DNA from: Dyadobacter diqingensis
GTDB lineage: Bacteria > Bacteroidota > Bacteroidia > Cytophagales > Spirosomataceae
DNA length: 64,000 nt
Direction of reading: 5' to 3'
NCBI RefSeq assembly: GCF_024220585.1
Contig: NZ_JAMXKF010000001.1
Coordinates: 1,126,033-1,190,032, forward strand
Shown here: positions 16,758 to 25,929 of the stretch, piece after piece
Position numbering within the stretch: position 1 is the first letter of the stretch
Layout: the number at the start of each line of letters is the position of its first letter
Made by a program: the position numbers and the translations under genes
The notes under the pieces: model-generated
The model's database searches: none
Told to the model about the DNA's origin: nothing
What the model saw: only the letters and a program-made list of their open reading frames with translations

Positions 16758-19700
16758 TTATTTTTTCTTCAGACTGCTCATATATTCAACAAGATTTACC
16801 AGTTCGTCGGTGCTCATCGCATCCTGAAGACCAGCCGGCATCATCGAGTCTGTCATCTGTTTTATAGATTTCACCTGCGACATTTTATACTCCTGCGTCA
16901 CACCGCCAGGCAGTTTCATGATCAGATCCGTTTCCGTTTTACTGGAAATAATTCCCGAAACCGAAGAACCGTCTTTTAGCGTCACCTCAAAACCTTCATA
17001 ACCAAAACCGATACCGGCACTTGGTTCGAATATCGCAGCGTAAAGAGCTTCTTTCGGCAGCTTACTTCCTATTTCTGAAAGTTTAGGACCAAAATCAATC
17101 CCCTGTCCGTTGACCTGGTGACAAACGGTGCAATACATCCCAAAAATTTCTTTCCCTTTTGCCACATTGCCATTCATGCCCACCAGTGTTTTCAAATCAG
17201 GGTGTTTTTTGGCAACAGTCCCGGAGCCTTCAAGATACTTGGCCGCCTCTGTTTTCACTGACTTGCGCCAGGCACCGCTTAATCCCTGAACCGCCGCTGT
17301 TTTCAACTCGCCATCGATTTTCCCTTCTTTCAGCAAAACCAGCACAAGATCTTCTCCGCTCATGGTACCGCCCAAAGAACGGGTTGCTTCCACACGCAAA
17401 TCAGTAGGGTGTTTCGCATCCAGAGCAACCGTTTTCAAAATATCCAGTGATTGTTTACTACCTACCCCTTTGATGGAGGTCAGTGCAGCGCTCGCCTTTT
17501 GCGCATCTTTTCCTTTGATTGTCGCCCAAAGCAAGGGTGCACCGTTTTGCTTTAAAAGCTGCTGACCAGCACTGCGACTGATATTTGATGACGCTTTGCC
17601 AGTGGCCAGCTGCAACAAACGGGTGTTTTCAGAAGGAATCTCATAACGCGAAACCAGTTCTATGTAGGTTGAAGTACCATAGGTTGCATCCAGCAATTTT
17701 TTCAAAGCGGCCATAGCCTCCGGTGATTGTTTCACAAAAGCAGGATCGAGGTGACGAAGGGCCAGCTCATTGATTTCATTTTGATTTTGCGCTTTTCCTT
17801 TCATGATTTTCAACAACGCAGTCGATTTCTCTTTCGCCCCCGGATTGAAGTCAAAAGCACGGAAATATCTCAAACGACTTTTCAGATCTACGCCCGGATC
17901 ACTTGCCAGAGAAGCCAGCAGATTGACCGACTCCTTGCTTCTTGAACGCCAGACGATATCTTTTCCTGCATCCGTAGCAATCGGATTGGCACCGGCTTTG
18001 GCAACCCAGGCTTTAAAGAATGAATCCCACTGGCCTTCCGCACCAATACCCAAGGCTTCAAGATACCAGCGATCTTTGCCATCGTATTGCTGTGCAAGCT
18101 GCGCCCATAACTCCGGCGCATCCGCAGAAACCGTTCCGTGAAGCGCCAAAGCACATTCGCGGCGAACCTGCGCATCCGAATCATTGACCAGTAATTTCAG
18201 ATATTTTGTCAAATCAGCATTTCTCTTTTCACGAACCACACGCAGCGCCGTAATACGAATATCGGCATTGGAATCGCGGAAAGCAGATTCCAATTCTTCG
18301 GTACCCACTTTATCAAGCGTTGCGATAGCCCATAATGCGCGGGCACGCATCCGGGGATTTTCCTTGTTTGCAAAAAGTGTTTTAAGCTCAGGAAGTGCTT
18401 TATTACCCATTTTCACGAGCGCATCCCATGCCAGATAACGCACCGAAAGGTTGGGGTTTTGCAGTGCCTGAACAGCGCCGGCTGCTGTTGTATAATCTGC
18501 TTTGGTAATCCGATAAGGCGTATTTTCAGGTGCCAGACGGTACAGACGGCCTTTGGCCTGATCACCTGCCTGGTGCCCGCCAACGCCCGGATCATACCAG
18601 TCTGCCACGATCAGCGAACCATCCGGCGCCACACAAACATCAGATGGACGGAACCACTGGTCACGTTTCCCTTCCAATATATTAACAATCTTAGCAGAAT
18701 AGCCCGCGCCCGCCTTTTGAACAGGGTAAGAGCGCACCACATTTGGTCCGGCATCGCAATGTATCATCTGATCCCAAAACACTTTTGGCAATAAGCGTCC
18801 TTCGTACACAATTAACCCCGTAGGAGAACCTGCCCCGGTTTGTAAAAGATTTGGAACTACGCCCGGATCATTCAAATGCCAATGACGGAAAGGAATAGAA
18901 TCCTCAATATTCGTGCGGTTTGCACGCCAGCCAGCTCCCGTGATTTCGTCGGTATAACCGTAATTTCCATAGGGCATAACATAATTGATACGGACACCTT
19001 TGTTGCCATCGTCATCATTATCCGACTGCCACATCGTTCCATAACTATCGACGGCTACTTCGTAGTTATTCCTGAAATTGCTACCCAACACTTCAACATT
19101 TTTGAAATCCGGGTCACAGCGGAATACCATTCCCTGTTTATATTTTTTAAAGTCAATGGCTTTACCATCAAGACCTGTAACAGGATTTCCCTTACCATCC
19201 AGTAAATGCCCGCCTTCGTTACCAAAGTTAAAATAAAGCTTGCCATCAGGCCCGAACACAAAAGCATGCATGCCGTGATCGTGCTGCGTGCCACCAACGC
19301 CTTCAAAAATAACTTCCTTTTTATCCGCTTTGCCGTCTCCGTCCGCGTCCGTAAACAACCATACATAAGGACTTTGGGAAACAATTACTTTATTGCCCAT
19401 TACCCAGATGCCAAGCGGCGAATTCAGTTCTTCACCCTGATAAAAAACGGTGGTTTTATCTGACTTGCCATCCGCATTGGTATCTTCCAGAATCAATATC
19501 CGGTCGCCTTCCTTATGGGTTGGATTGCCGTTAATGGCCGGTCGATAGTTATACGCTTCACAAACCCAAACACGGCCAAGGTGGTCTACATCAATATTGG
19601 TCGGATTGGTCAATGTCGGCTCCGAAGCAAAAAGTGTAGCTTCCAGCCCATTCGCCACATTTAAACCTGCTACGGCATATTTGGGAGAACGTTTTTGCTC

Positions 19701-19838
19701 AGTGCTCAGATTCTCATACAAGCTATCCAGCCCCGGGCTTTTTACCGTACTTGGATTGGTACGCATGTAAGAAGCCGCCAGAACGCCCAACGCAAGCATA
19801 CCGGATGCTGATAGAGTAAGCGGTTTTTTGAAATTCAT
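16758..19838 (-). CDS. PVC-type membrane-bound dehydrogenase with HEAT repeats and C-terminal cytochrome c
   Basis: A 1026-residue exported protein. An N-terminal membrane or signal segment (LTLSASGMLALGVLAASYM) is followed by a propeller dehydrogenase domain (about 55-440: NIDVDHLGRVWVCEAYNYRP, WFRPSDVCVAPDGSLIVADW). HEAT-like repeats follow (about 450-860), then a cytochrome c domain with heme site CTVCH at residues 903-907 and a Met-containing end (KQMTDSMMPAGLQDAM). This is the full PVC-type architecture (TIGR02604 plus TIGR02603). It likely passes electrons from a sugar or alcohol oxidation to the respiratory chain; the substrate is unknown. The truncated paralog follows 174 bases downstream but after a terminator, so expression is probably separate. 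Confidence 0.92.
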   Translation of the reverse strand: MNFKKPLTLSASGMLALGVLAASYMRTNPSTVKSPGLDSLYENLSTEQKRSPKYAVAGLNVANGLEATLFASEPTLTNPTNIDVDHLGRVWVCEAYNYRPAINGNPTHKEGDRILILEDTNADGKSDKTTVFYQGEELNSPLGIWVMGNKVIVSQSPYVWLFTDADGDGKADKKEVIFEGVGGTQHDHGMHAFVFGPDGKLYFNFGNEGGHLLDGKGNPVTGLDGKAIDFKKYKQGMVFRCDPDFKNVEVLGSNFRNNYEVAVDSYGTMWQSDNDDDGNKGVRINYVMPYGNYGYTDEITGAGWRANRTNIEDSIPFRHWHLNDPGVVPNLLQTGAGSPTGLIVYEGRLLPKVFWDQMIHCDAGPNVVRSYPVQKAGAGYSAKIVNILEGKRDQWFRPSDVCVAPDGSLIVADWYDPGVGGHQAGDQAKGRLYRLAPENTPYRITKADYTTAAGAVQALQNPNLSVRYLAWDALVKMGNKALPELKTLFANKENPRMRARALWAIATLDKVGTEELESAFRDSNADIRITALRVVREKRNADLTKYLKLLVNDSDAQVRRECALALHGTVSADAPELWAQLAQQYDGKDRWYLEALGIGAEGQWDSFFKAWVAKAGANPIATDAGKDIVWRSRSKESVNLLASLASDPGVDLKSRLRYFRAFDFNPGAKEKSTALLKIMKGKAQNQNEINELALRHLDPAFVKQSPEAMAALKKLLDATYGTSTYIELVSRYEIPSENTRLLQLATGKASSNISRSAGQQLLKQNGAPLLWATIKGKDAQKASAALTSIKGVGSKQSLDILKTVALDAKHPTDLRVEATRSLGGTMSGEDLVLVLLKEGKIDGELKTAAVQGLSGAWRKSVKTEAAKYLEGSGTVAKKHPDLKTLVGMNGNVAKGKEIFGMYCTVCHQVNGQGIDFGPKLSEIGSKLPKEALYAAIFEPSAGIGFGYEGFEVTLKDGSSVSGIISSKTETDLIMKLPGGVTQEYKMSQVKSIKQMTDSMMPAGLQDAMSTDELVNLVEYMSSLKKK

Positions 19839-19962
19839 CGGTGTTTAATTAATCAGTTGCTTTGCTTAGTGAACAATCGTTTCAAAAGAGAATTATAGGA
19901 TTCTTTTAGTAAAGATTGCTAAATTTAGATTATAAGAAACTAGCCACATATCATTTACTACC

Positions 19963-20553
19963 ATGAACAGGATTTTTTTTCACGCGGCCGCTCTCTGCGT
20001 CGCTTTTCAGGCACAGGCGCAAACGGTAATTCCGGCTGCTGATATTCAGATAAAAACCGCCTCACTGGCTGCTCCGGTTGATAAACAGGCAGGTGCAAAA
20101 GTGTATGGATATGCCGCAGACGGAACATTTAAAGTACTCCGGGCCGGTACAAATGATTTTGTTTGCATAGCCGATGACCCGAAAAAAGAGGCCATAAACG
20201 TTTCCTGTTACCACGCAGATCTTGAACCTTTTATGGAAAGAGGCCGGGTATTGACCAAAGAAGGAAAAAGTCAAAAAGATATCTTTGATATCAGAGAAAA
20301 AGAGGTGAAATCCGGACAATTAAAAATGCCTAAGCAACCGGCTACGTTGTATTCGTTTTCGGGATCGGCAGAGAATTACGACAGTCAAACGGGCGAAGTC
20401 AAAGATGGTTATTTACGCTACGTGGTTTACATTCCTTATGCAACCGCCGAGAGTACTGGCCTGCCACTGAAACCAGACGTTCCGGGTATGCCCTGGATTA
20501 TGGACCCGGGCACACACAGGGCACATATTATGATCAATCCCGCAAAAAAATGA
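19963..20553 (+). CDS. Secreted protein of unknown function
   Basis: A 196-residue protein that I do not recognise. MNRIFFHAAALCVAFQAQAQ is a clear signal peptide with cleavage after AQA. The mature part includes AGAKVYGYAADGTFKVLRAG, a pair of cysteines (FVCIADDPKKEAINVSCYH) that could form a disulfide, and a C-terminal motif PGMPWIMDPGTHRAHIMINP, whose two His and Pro/Met-rich context look conserved or functional. Similar short periplasmic proteins exist in several phyla but without an assigned function as far as I know. It is convergent with the monooxygenase gene, with 16 bases between stops. Confidence 0.75.
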   Translation: MNRIFFHAAALCVAFQAQAQTVIPAADIQIKTASLAAPVDKQAGAKVYGYAADGTFKVLRAGTNDFVCIADDPKKEAINVSCYHADLEPFMERGRVLTKEGKSQKDIFDIREKEVKSGQLKMPKQPATLYSFSGSAENYDSQTGEVKDGYLRYVVYIPYATAESTGLPLKPDVPGMPWIMDPGTHRAHIMINPAKK

Positions 20554-20569
20554 CGGGTAGATAAGTTTA

Positions 20570-20857
20570 TTACGCTATTTTTTCCACAGAAAAAGCCAAA
20601 GGCTTATCCGCGAATAACGCCTTTGTCTTTTTCCAAATCAGTCCGAAAAATTCGGTGCGGCGGTACGTATTCAGATATTCCTCCGTTTCCCAATGGCTGT
20701 GTGTGATCAAAATATTGGGGTTATCGACATCCCGCCAAAGTTCGAGATGCAGACAACCCGGCATTTGTTTAATATCATGCTGGCACTTTTCAAAAATACT
20801 TTGAAACTCACTAATCTTTTCCGGCAAAAAGGTCATTCTTACAATTCGTATGATCAC
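20570..20857 (-). CDS. Antibiotic biosynthesis monooxygenase (ABM) domain protein
   Basis: A 95-residue ferredoxin-like dimeric alpha-beta-barrel protein of the ABM/YgiN family. Members act as small cofactor-free monooxygenases or unknown enzymes. It shows RIVRMTFLPEKISEFQSIF, MPGCLHLELWRDVDNPN and the HWETEEYLNTYRRTEFF region. The start is GTG at 20857: the first beta strand IIRIVRMTF is needed, and the internal ATG (20836) would cut it. Monocistronic. Substrate unknown. Confidence 0.85.
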   Translation of the reverse strand: MIIRIVRMTFLPEKISEFQSIFEKCQHDIKQMPGCLHLELWRDVDNPNILITHSHWETEEYLNTYRRTEFFGLIWKKTKALFADKPLAFSVEKIA

Positions 20858-21267
20858 GATAAAGCACTTTATATTTGCGACTTAGTAAAATCCAAAAAAT
20901 AAATCGGCGACATTTGTTAACAAATTCTGCATGCGTTACAGCCATTTATTGGAATATGTCAAACGAGCCTGAAAATTAATTTTCATGGAGAGCTGATTCT
21001 GAAAGACTTAATTTAGACCCACCTACTCATTACCATAAAATAATAACTTAATTTTCTTCGCTCCTTTGCCTCCCTCCGTCTTTACAGAATAAAAAATATT
21101 TATATTATACCAAAACATATTTGCTCATCCGATTTTAATAACGAGCTGATACCATAAGCCTGTGTGCGCTTATAAAAATTAAAAATTCAGTATAAGTAAA
21201 CAGGTTTAAACAATTCGAGGGTAAAGATCAACATTGCTCGTCTTTTTGAGAGAAAGATCCTTTATCT
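20858..21267. other. 410-base intergenic stretch without a recognised gene
   Basis: AT-rich DNA between two divergent genes. The only signal I see is a plus-strand TATATTTG at 20870-20877. It lies about 390 bases from the next plus-strand gene, so its meaning is doubtful. Confidence 0.4.
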
Positions 21268-22194
21268 ATGAAAAAAACAAATTCGATTATAATGTCTGCC
21301 GGCCTTACGCTATTATCCTTACAATCTATGGCACAAAATGAAGTCATATCGCTGTGGCCAGACGGAAAAGTTCCAAATAACAAAACGAATACCGTAGAAG
21401 AAAAATCAGTTACCGCTGCGGATGGTATTTTAAGGATCAGCGGCGTGACCGTGCCTACAATTGCCGCATATATCGCCCCTAAGGAAAAAGCGACAGGCGC
21501 GGCCGTCATGATTTGTCCGGGAGGAGGGTATGGTATACTGGCCGCCTCACATGAGGGAAGTGACCTGGCCAAGTGGTTTAACGAGCGCGGAATTTCAGCT
21601 TTTGTTTTAAAATACCGGCTTCCGGATGTGAAAGCTATGGAACATCAGCACGAAGCGCCACTGCTCGACGCGATGCAAGCCATGAAGCTGATTCGTCAGG
21701 GGGCAAAAAAATGGAATATCAATGCGGATAAAATAGGTGTGATGGGATTTTCAGCGGGAGGCCATTTGGCTGCAACGCTTTCTACGCACTATAACATGGG
21801 CGCCAAGGCTTCCGAAGAATCCAAGCCTAACTTTTCAATATTGATGTATCCGGTGATCTCGTTGTTGCCTGAACTGGCACATGGCGGGTCAAGAGACAAT
21901 TTACTAGGTCCTGATAAATCAGAAGAACTGATTAAGTATTATTCCAACGAATTGCAGGTGAGTGCAAAAACGCCTCCTGCTTTTTTGGTGCACGCTATGG
22001 ATGACGGTGGTGTACCCGTAGAAAACAGTATTGCCTATTATCTGGCCTTAAAGAAATTCAAAATCCCGGCGGAAATGCATCTTTATCCGAAGGGAGGCCA
22101 TGGGTATGGTATGCGTACCGAAGGAAAAGGGTCGTTGGCAAACTGGCCCGCCGCCCTGGAAGGTTGGCTAAAAGCCAACACATGGATGAAATAA
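21268..22194 (+). CDS. Secreted alpha/beta hydrolase (acetyl-xylan esterase-like, BD-FAE type)
   Basis: A 308-residue exported esterase. A signal peptide (SAGLTLLSLQSMAQ) is followed by ISLWPDGKVPNN, a typical opening of the family. The oxyanion loop is ICPGGGYGILA, the nucleophile elbow GFSAGGHLAATL (Ser), the acid FLVHAMDDGGVPVENS (Asp) and the catalytic His in PKGGHGYG. The order and length fit carbohydrate esterases that remove acetyl or feruloyl groups from plant polysaccharides. The exact substrate is an inference. A long palindromic terminator follows. Confidence 0.9.
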   Translation: MKKTNSIIMSAGLTLLSLQSMAQNEVISLWPDGKVPNNKTNTVEEKSVTAADGILRISGVTVPTIAAYIAPKEKATGAAVMICPGGGYGILAASHEGSDLAKWFNERGISAFVLKYRLPDVKAMEHQHEAPLLDAMQAMKLIRQGAKKWNINADKIGVMGFSAGGHLAATLSTHYNMGAKASEESKPNFSILMYPVISLLPELAHGGSRDNLLGPDKSEELIKYYSNELQVSAKTPPAFLVHAMDDGGVPVENSIAYYLALKKFKIPAEMHLYPKGGHGYGMRTEGKGSLANWPAALEGWLKANTWMK

Positions 22195-22195
22195 T

Positions 22196-22238
22196 ATTTT
22201 TTGTTACGGATCCTTTTGTCGGATCCGTAACAAAAAAT
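22196..22238. terminator. Strong bidirectional terminator
   Basis: ATTTTTTGTTACGGATCC pairs perfectly with GGATCCGTAACAAAAAAT around a seven-base loop. It has A and T tails on both sides and lies between the convergent esterase and small secreted protein genes. Confidence 0.85.
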
Positions 22239-22240
22239 AG

Positions 22241-22648
22241 CTAGTTTAAAGCGATCAGACGACGACCCGCTATTTCTGCGATCTCGGTGGTTGATAAGCT
22301 GATATTTTTAACAATACGTTCGTCTCCGTTCGTAATTTCAATTTTATATTCTCCGTCATTGATTTCTGAGAAATCAAATTTTTGCCCGACTTTCCGAAGG
22401 CCTTTACCGATATATTCCTGATGTAACACTTTACCTCTGGCATCGATCAGTTTCACATTTACGGCGACTCCTTTGTCCTTTTCCAGCAGCAGATTCATAA
22501 CAAGTGTGTTTTTCACACGGTACATCCCGACTCTGAACGACTCATAGTACTTTTCCGTCGCCGAATTTTGTAATGGTTCTGCCGAAACAAAACTGCTCAG
22601 CAACAAGCCGCAGAACGCAGCGATGAAGGTTTTCTGGAAATTTTTCAT
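22241..22648 (-). CDS. Small secreted beta-sandwich protein, unknown function
   Basis: A 135-residue exported protein. The signal peptide ends at SFVSAEP. The mature part alternates hydrophobic strands, VNVKLIDARGKVLHQEYIGK then INDGEYKIEITNGDERIVKN, and resembles the secretion-sorting or DUF3244-like beta-sandwich found in many small Bacteroidota exported proteins. The end (EIAGRRLIALN) is not a usual type IX sorting domain. Function unknown. Confidence 0.75.
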   Translation of the reverse strand: MKNFQKTFIAAFCGLLLSSFVSAEPLQNSATEKYYESFRVGMYRVKNTLVMNLLLEKDKGVAVNVKLIDARGKVLHQEYIGKGLRKVGQKFDFSEINDGEYKIEITNGDERIVKNISLSTTEIAEIAGRRLIALN

Positions 22649-22839
22649 GACTCTGAAGGTTATATTATTGGCTAATAATTTTCACCAATGATGCCTCCGA
22701 CTGACGTCATGTTGCACGGGTTTTATGAGCGGTAAAAAATGTGGGTTGAGTGGTGTACCCATCTCAAAATAACTATCAACTAGTCCTGATTCATTTCATT
22801 TTCAACGATCAATACATGTTATTTCTTCATCGGTTTCGT

Positions 22840-22847
22840 TATCTTTG
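22840..22847 (+). promoter_or_regulatory. -7 promoter box TATCTTTG of the second toxin-antitoxin pair
   Basis: Exact match to TAnnTTTG, 42 bases before the ATG at 22890. No clear TTTG -33 element is seen. Confidence 0.5.
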
Positions 22848-22889
22848 ATATGAGTAGCCGTACTCCTATACCATTCGAAACCATTTGCC

Positions 22890-23111
22890 ATGGCACTAAT
22901 ATATCATATCAGGGTAAAAAAAGAGTACGCAACTTCTGTAATTGAGGATTTGCAGAAAATGGAAGCCATCGAGATCTTAACCGACGATAACGAAACTGAA
23001 ATATCTCAGTGGCAAATGGATTTGGTTAACCAACGAATAAAAAAGTATAAAGACAATTCAGCGTTACTAATTGAAGAGGACCCTGCCTTCAAAATACTGG
23101 ATGCTGAATAA
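22890..23111 (+). CDS. Putative antitoxin of a RelE/ParE-type module
   Basis: A 73-residue acidic protein with no domain I can name. It contains SVIEDLQKMEAIEIL and a segment (EISQWQMDLVNQRIKKYKDN) that matches the common W-x-x-x-L-V-x-x-R-I pattern of short antitoxins encoded before ParE-type toxins, and it ends EEDPAFKILDAE. Its stop overlaps the toxin start (TAATG), which implies translational coupling. The assignment rests on size, position and that pattern. Confidence 0.75.
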   Translation: MALIYHIRVKKEYATSVIEDLQKMEAIEILTDDNETEISQWQMDLVNQRIKKYKDNSALLIEEDPAFKILDAE

Positions 23112-23413
23112 TGTCTACCCCGTACCAATTGCGGTTTACCCCTGAATCCTTGCAGGATATAACCGATGCTGCTGAATATTACGAATATCACAGCAAAGGA
23201 TTAGGATTAAAATTCAAGTCTGAGGTTAAGAGGAAGCTTATTCTGGTTAAGAGGTCACCTCTTTTGTATGCATTGAGATATAACAATGTACGAGTAGCTC
23301 TGACAGAAATCTTTCCTTATTCCATACACTTCTCGGTTTATGAAAATATCCAAACGGTTCAGATACACGCTGTCTTGAGTCAATTTAGGAAACCTGTCGA
23401 ATTTGAGCCTTAG
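23111..23413 (+). CDS. RelE/ParE-family toxin
   Basis: A 100-residue toxin of the RelE/ParE superfamily. It has the N-terminal strand YQLRFTPESLQDITDAAEYY, the basic helix KFKSEVKRKLILVKRSP, and the strand pair RYNNVRVALTEIFPYSIHFSVYE followed by VQIHAVLSQFRKP. Members either cleave mRNA on the ribosome or poison gyrase, and the sequence does not decide which. It starts with ATG in a TAATG overlap with the antitoxin stop. Confidence 0.88.
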   Translation: MSTPYQLRFTPESLQDITDAAEYYEYHSKGLGLKFKSEVKRKLILVKRSPLLYALRYNNVRVALTEIFPYSIHFSVYENIQTVQIHAVLSQFRKPVEFEP

Positions 23414-23425
23414 CCTTCAAAAATT

Positions 23426-24418
23426 TTACCCACCAATAGCAATCATCCTCCGGTTTTGCTCATAATCCTCTCTCGCATTTTTCTCCGAAAAGTCGATATG
23501 TCCGCCGTGCGCGAAATGTTTTTTCTGAAAATGTGTGTAGATCAATGACCGGACATCTTCGCCACGTCTCAGTGGCGTAAGCAGATCGATCTCTGTTGTA
23601 TCAAAAAGGCAGTTTTTAAGCTTTCCATCCGCAGTCAAACGGATACGGTTGCAGCCTGCACAAAAAGGATGGGTAACCGTGCCAATAATCCCAAACGTAC
23701 CCTTTCCTCCGCTTACCTTAAAATTATGTGCGGTATCCTGCAATTCACCTTCAATTTGCTCAAAGTCAAATTGCGTACTAATATCAGTCAGCAGATCATT
23801 GTAGGAAACGATTTTCGACATATCCCACTTATTTCCGTTAAACGGCATAAATTCGATGAAACGCACATGCAGGTTAGGCTCATCCAGTGTCAGTCGCACA
23901 AAATCGTTGACCTCATTGTCGTTGACGCCCCGCATGACCACCATGTTAATTTTCACTACAAACCCTTCCGAAATCAGCAAGCGGATACTTTCCAATGTTT
24001 TCCCAAAATGATCTCTCTTGGTAATGCTTTTAAATGATTGCTCATTCAGCGTATCCAGACTGACATTTAAGGAACGGACACCGGCAGTCTTCAAATCACC
24101 AATAAATTGGTCAACAAAAACTGCGTTGGTCGTCAACGTAAGTGCGGTTGGCAAAGTACCCAGGTCACGGATAATTTGTCCTGCGTCTTTTCGGATCAAC
24201 GGTTCGCCGCCTGTCAAGCGTATTTTCTCCACCCCCATATCGACAAAAATCCCGGCGAGCGTCTGGATTTCATCTGCCTGCATCAGCCATTTAGAGGGCA
24301 TAAACTGCATATCTTCCTGGGGCATACAATAGGTACAACGAAGATTGCACTTATCGGTCAGAGAAATTCTCAGATAAGTGTGCTTACGACCGAATGTATC
24401 CAGAATGGGCTGAGACAT
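23426..24418 (-). CDS. moaA: GTP 3',8-cyclase MoaA
   Basis: Radical-SAM enzyme of the first molybdopterin step, turning GTP into 3',8-cyclo-dihydro-GTP. The protein is 330 residues from the ATG at 24418 (MSQPILDTFGRKHTYLRISL); the frame also opens four codons earlier with TTG. The SAM cluster is C24, C28, C31 (KCNLRCTYCMPQ). The second 4Fe-4S cluster is in HPFCAGCNRIRLTADGKLKN plus the following Cys. The conserved C-terminal Gly-Gly (RRMIAIGG) is present. It is last in a minus-strand moeA-moaD-moaE-moaCB-moaA cluster and begins about 17 bases after moaCB. Confidence 0.97.
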   Translation of the reverse strand: MSQPILDTFGRKHTYLRISLTDKCNLRCTYCMPQEDMQFMPSKWLMQADEIQTLAGIFVDMGVEKIRLTGGEPLIRKDAGQIIRDLGTLPTALTLTTNAVFVDQFIGDLKTAGVRSLNVSLDTLNEQSFKSITKRDHFGKTLESIRLLISEGFVVKINMVVMRGVNDNEVNDFVRLTLDEPNLHVRFIEFMPFNGNKWDMSKIVSYNDLLTDISTQFDFEQIEGELQDTAHNFKVSGGKGTFGIIGTVTHPFCAGCNRIRLTADGKLKNCLFDTTEIDLLTPLRRGEDVRSLIYTHFQKKHFAHGGHIDFSEKNAREDYEQNRRMIAIGG

Positions 24419-24435
24419 TTTATTTATCAATAGTA

Positions 24436-25344
24436 TTAATCGTGTTTCTTGCCCTCTATAACACTGAAAACGTGTAAGACGTGCGGAAATAATGCGTCAA
24501 TATATTCGGTAACACCACCTGTGCTACCCGGCATCGTCAAAACCAGCGTATTACCGATCAGTCCGGAAACCGATCTGGATAACATGGATGTACCAATGCG
24601 TTCCTGGCCGTATTGTCTCGCGGTTTCACCTATGCCCGGAATCTCGCGATCAATAAGTTCACTGACAGCCTCAGGGGTAACATCTCTTGGCGACAATCCG
24701 GTTCCACCGGTGATTACAATCAGCTGATAGGATAAATTACAAAGGCTCTGGATTTTCTCTTGAATAATGGATTTGTTATCCGGAATGATACTATAATCAC
24801 TAACGCTTATCGCCAGCCCATCAAATTTCTCAATAATTTTCTTCCCCGACTTATCCTCCCCGATACCTTTTGAAATGCTGTCGGAGCATACGATAACGGC
24901 CGTTTTGAGGTTTTCCGGAATGGCCTTCCTGTCACTCTTACCACCTCGCTTTTCCAGCAGTTTTATATTCCTGATCTCCACACCCTTGTCAATCGGCTTT
25001 AACATATCGTACAATGTAAGCGCCACCACAGATGCTCCGTGCATCGCCTCCACTTCAACACCGGTTTTATAAATGGTCTTAACCGTCAGCTCAATAACGA
25101 TATTCAGATCTTCGATCTGATAAGCGACAGCTGTATACTCAATTGGAATAGGATGACAATCAGGTAATAAATCAGGTGTTTTCTTTACCGCCAGCAACCC
25201 GGCGGCCTTTGCCATTTCGAAAACATCTCCCTTGGGCACCAGCTTGTTTTGAATAGCGTGAATGGTTTCAGGCTTACTCACCACAACGGTGGCCTGGGCA
25301 GTAGCAATTCGTAACGTATTGGTTTTATGCGTAATATCAACCAT
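24436..25344 (-). CDS. moaCB: Bifunctional MoaC/MoaB molybdenum cofactor protein
   Basis: A 302-residue fusion. Residues 1 to about 145 are MoaC (cyclic pyranopterin monophosphate synthase), with LLPDCHPIPIEY, VEVEAMHGASVVALTLYDM and KPIDKGVEI carrying the active-site Asp and Lys. Residues about 147-302 are MoaB/MogA-like (molybdopterin adenylyltransferase fold), with AVIVCSDSISKG, IVITGGTGLSPRDVTPEA and TMPGSTGGV. The fusion is an established type in Bacteroidota. It couples the second step of pterin formation with the late activation of the dithiolene. It lies between moaE and moaA. Confidence 0.95.
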   Translation of the reverse strand: MVDITHKTNTLRIATAQATVVVSKPETIHAIQNKLVPKGDVFEMAKAAGLLAVKKTPDLLPDCHPIPIEYTAVAYQIEDLNIVIELTVKTIYKTGVEVEAMHGASVVALTLYDMLKPIDKGVEIRNIKLLEKRGGKSDRKAIPENLKTAVIVCSDSISKGIGEDKSGKKIIEKFDGLAISVSDYSIIPDNKSIIQEKIQSLCNLSYQLIVITGGTGLSPRDVTPEAVSELIDREIPGIGETARQYGQERIGTSMLSRSVSGLIGNTLVLTMPGSTGGVTEYIDALFPHVLHVFSVIEGKKHD

Positions 25345-25404
25345 CAGAAAGAAGACAATGAAAAATAAAAATTAAGGCTGAAAAGATCTATAAACTTGCA
25401 GAAC

Positions 25405-25854
25405 TCACTTGTTCTCTTTCCAGATATACTCTCCGACCGGCCCTACCATTTCTTTGCCAAAAATAGGCACCTTTGTTTTTATTTCATCAACAATATATTC
25501 AGAAGCCTCAAAAGCAGCACGGCGATGCGCCGAAGAAACGAAAACAAAAAGACTAATCTCACCCGTTGGCACCAATCCTAGGCTATGATAAATATGCATA
25601 CAGGTAAGATCAAACTTTGAAAAAGCATCCTCCCTTATCGCATGGAACGCCTGCTCAGCCATTTCCTCATAAGCCGAATATTCAATGCCGGTCACAAAAC
25701 CTTCCTCTTTTTCATCGGCACGGATCTGTCCCAGAAAAATCGCATGTGCGCCAATATTTACCTTCGACTGATGCCGGGCAATAGAATCGGCAACAAACTG
25801 CGGACTGATCGGCCCCTGCACAAATACTTTTTTAGGTTTATGAATTTTCTCCAT
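25405..25854 (-). CDS. moaE: Molybdopterin synthase catalytic subunit MoaE
   Basis: A 149-residue large subunit of molybdopterin synthase, which with MoaD-thiocarboxylate puts two sulfurs into the pterin. I chose the ATG at 25854 over the GTG two codons upstream. Typical segments are AHAIFLGQIRAD, IEYSAYEEMAEQAFHAIRED, HSLGLVPTGE, SSAHRRAAFEA and the active-site lysines in KTKVPIFGKE. Its partner moaD lies upstream, but an unusual 250-base gap with an inverted-repeat element separates them. moaCB follows about 60 bases downstream. Confidence 0.95.
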   Translation of the reverse strand: MEKIHKPKKVFVQGPISPQFVADSIARHQSKVNIGAHAIFLGQIRADEKEEGFVTGIEYSAYEEMAEQAFHAIREDAFSKFDLTCMHIYHSLGLVPTGEISLFVFVSSAHRRAAFEASEYIVDEIKTKVPIFGKEMVGPVGEYIWKENK

Positions 25855-25929
25855 GATCACTTTTGAACTGAACCAATATCAACGGCCCAAATTTAGATTA
25901 TATATCGGTTTAACCAATTAAGCAATGTT

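Noticed and set aside
19838-19962. Joint operon of the two PVC-type dehydrogenases with the unknown secreted gene at 19963
   Set aside because: The secreted gene is on the opposite strand and divergent, so only a shared regulatory region is possible.
20870-20877. Plus-strand TATATTTG promoter-like box
   Set aside because: No plus-strand gene starts within 390 bases; it may be chance in AT-rich DNA.
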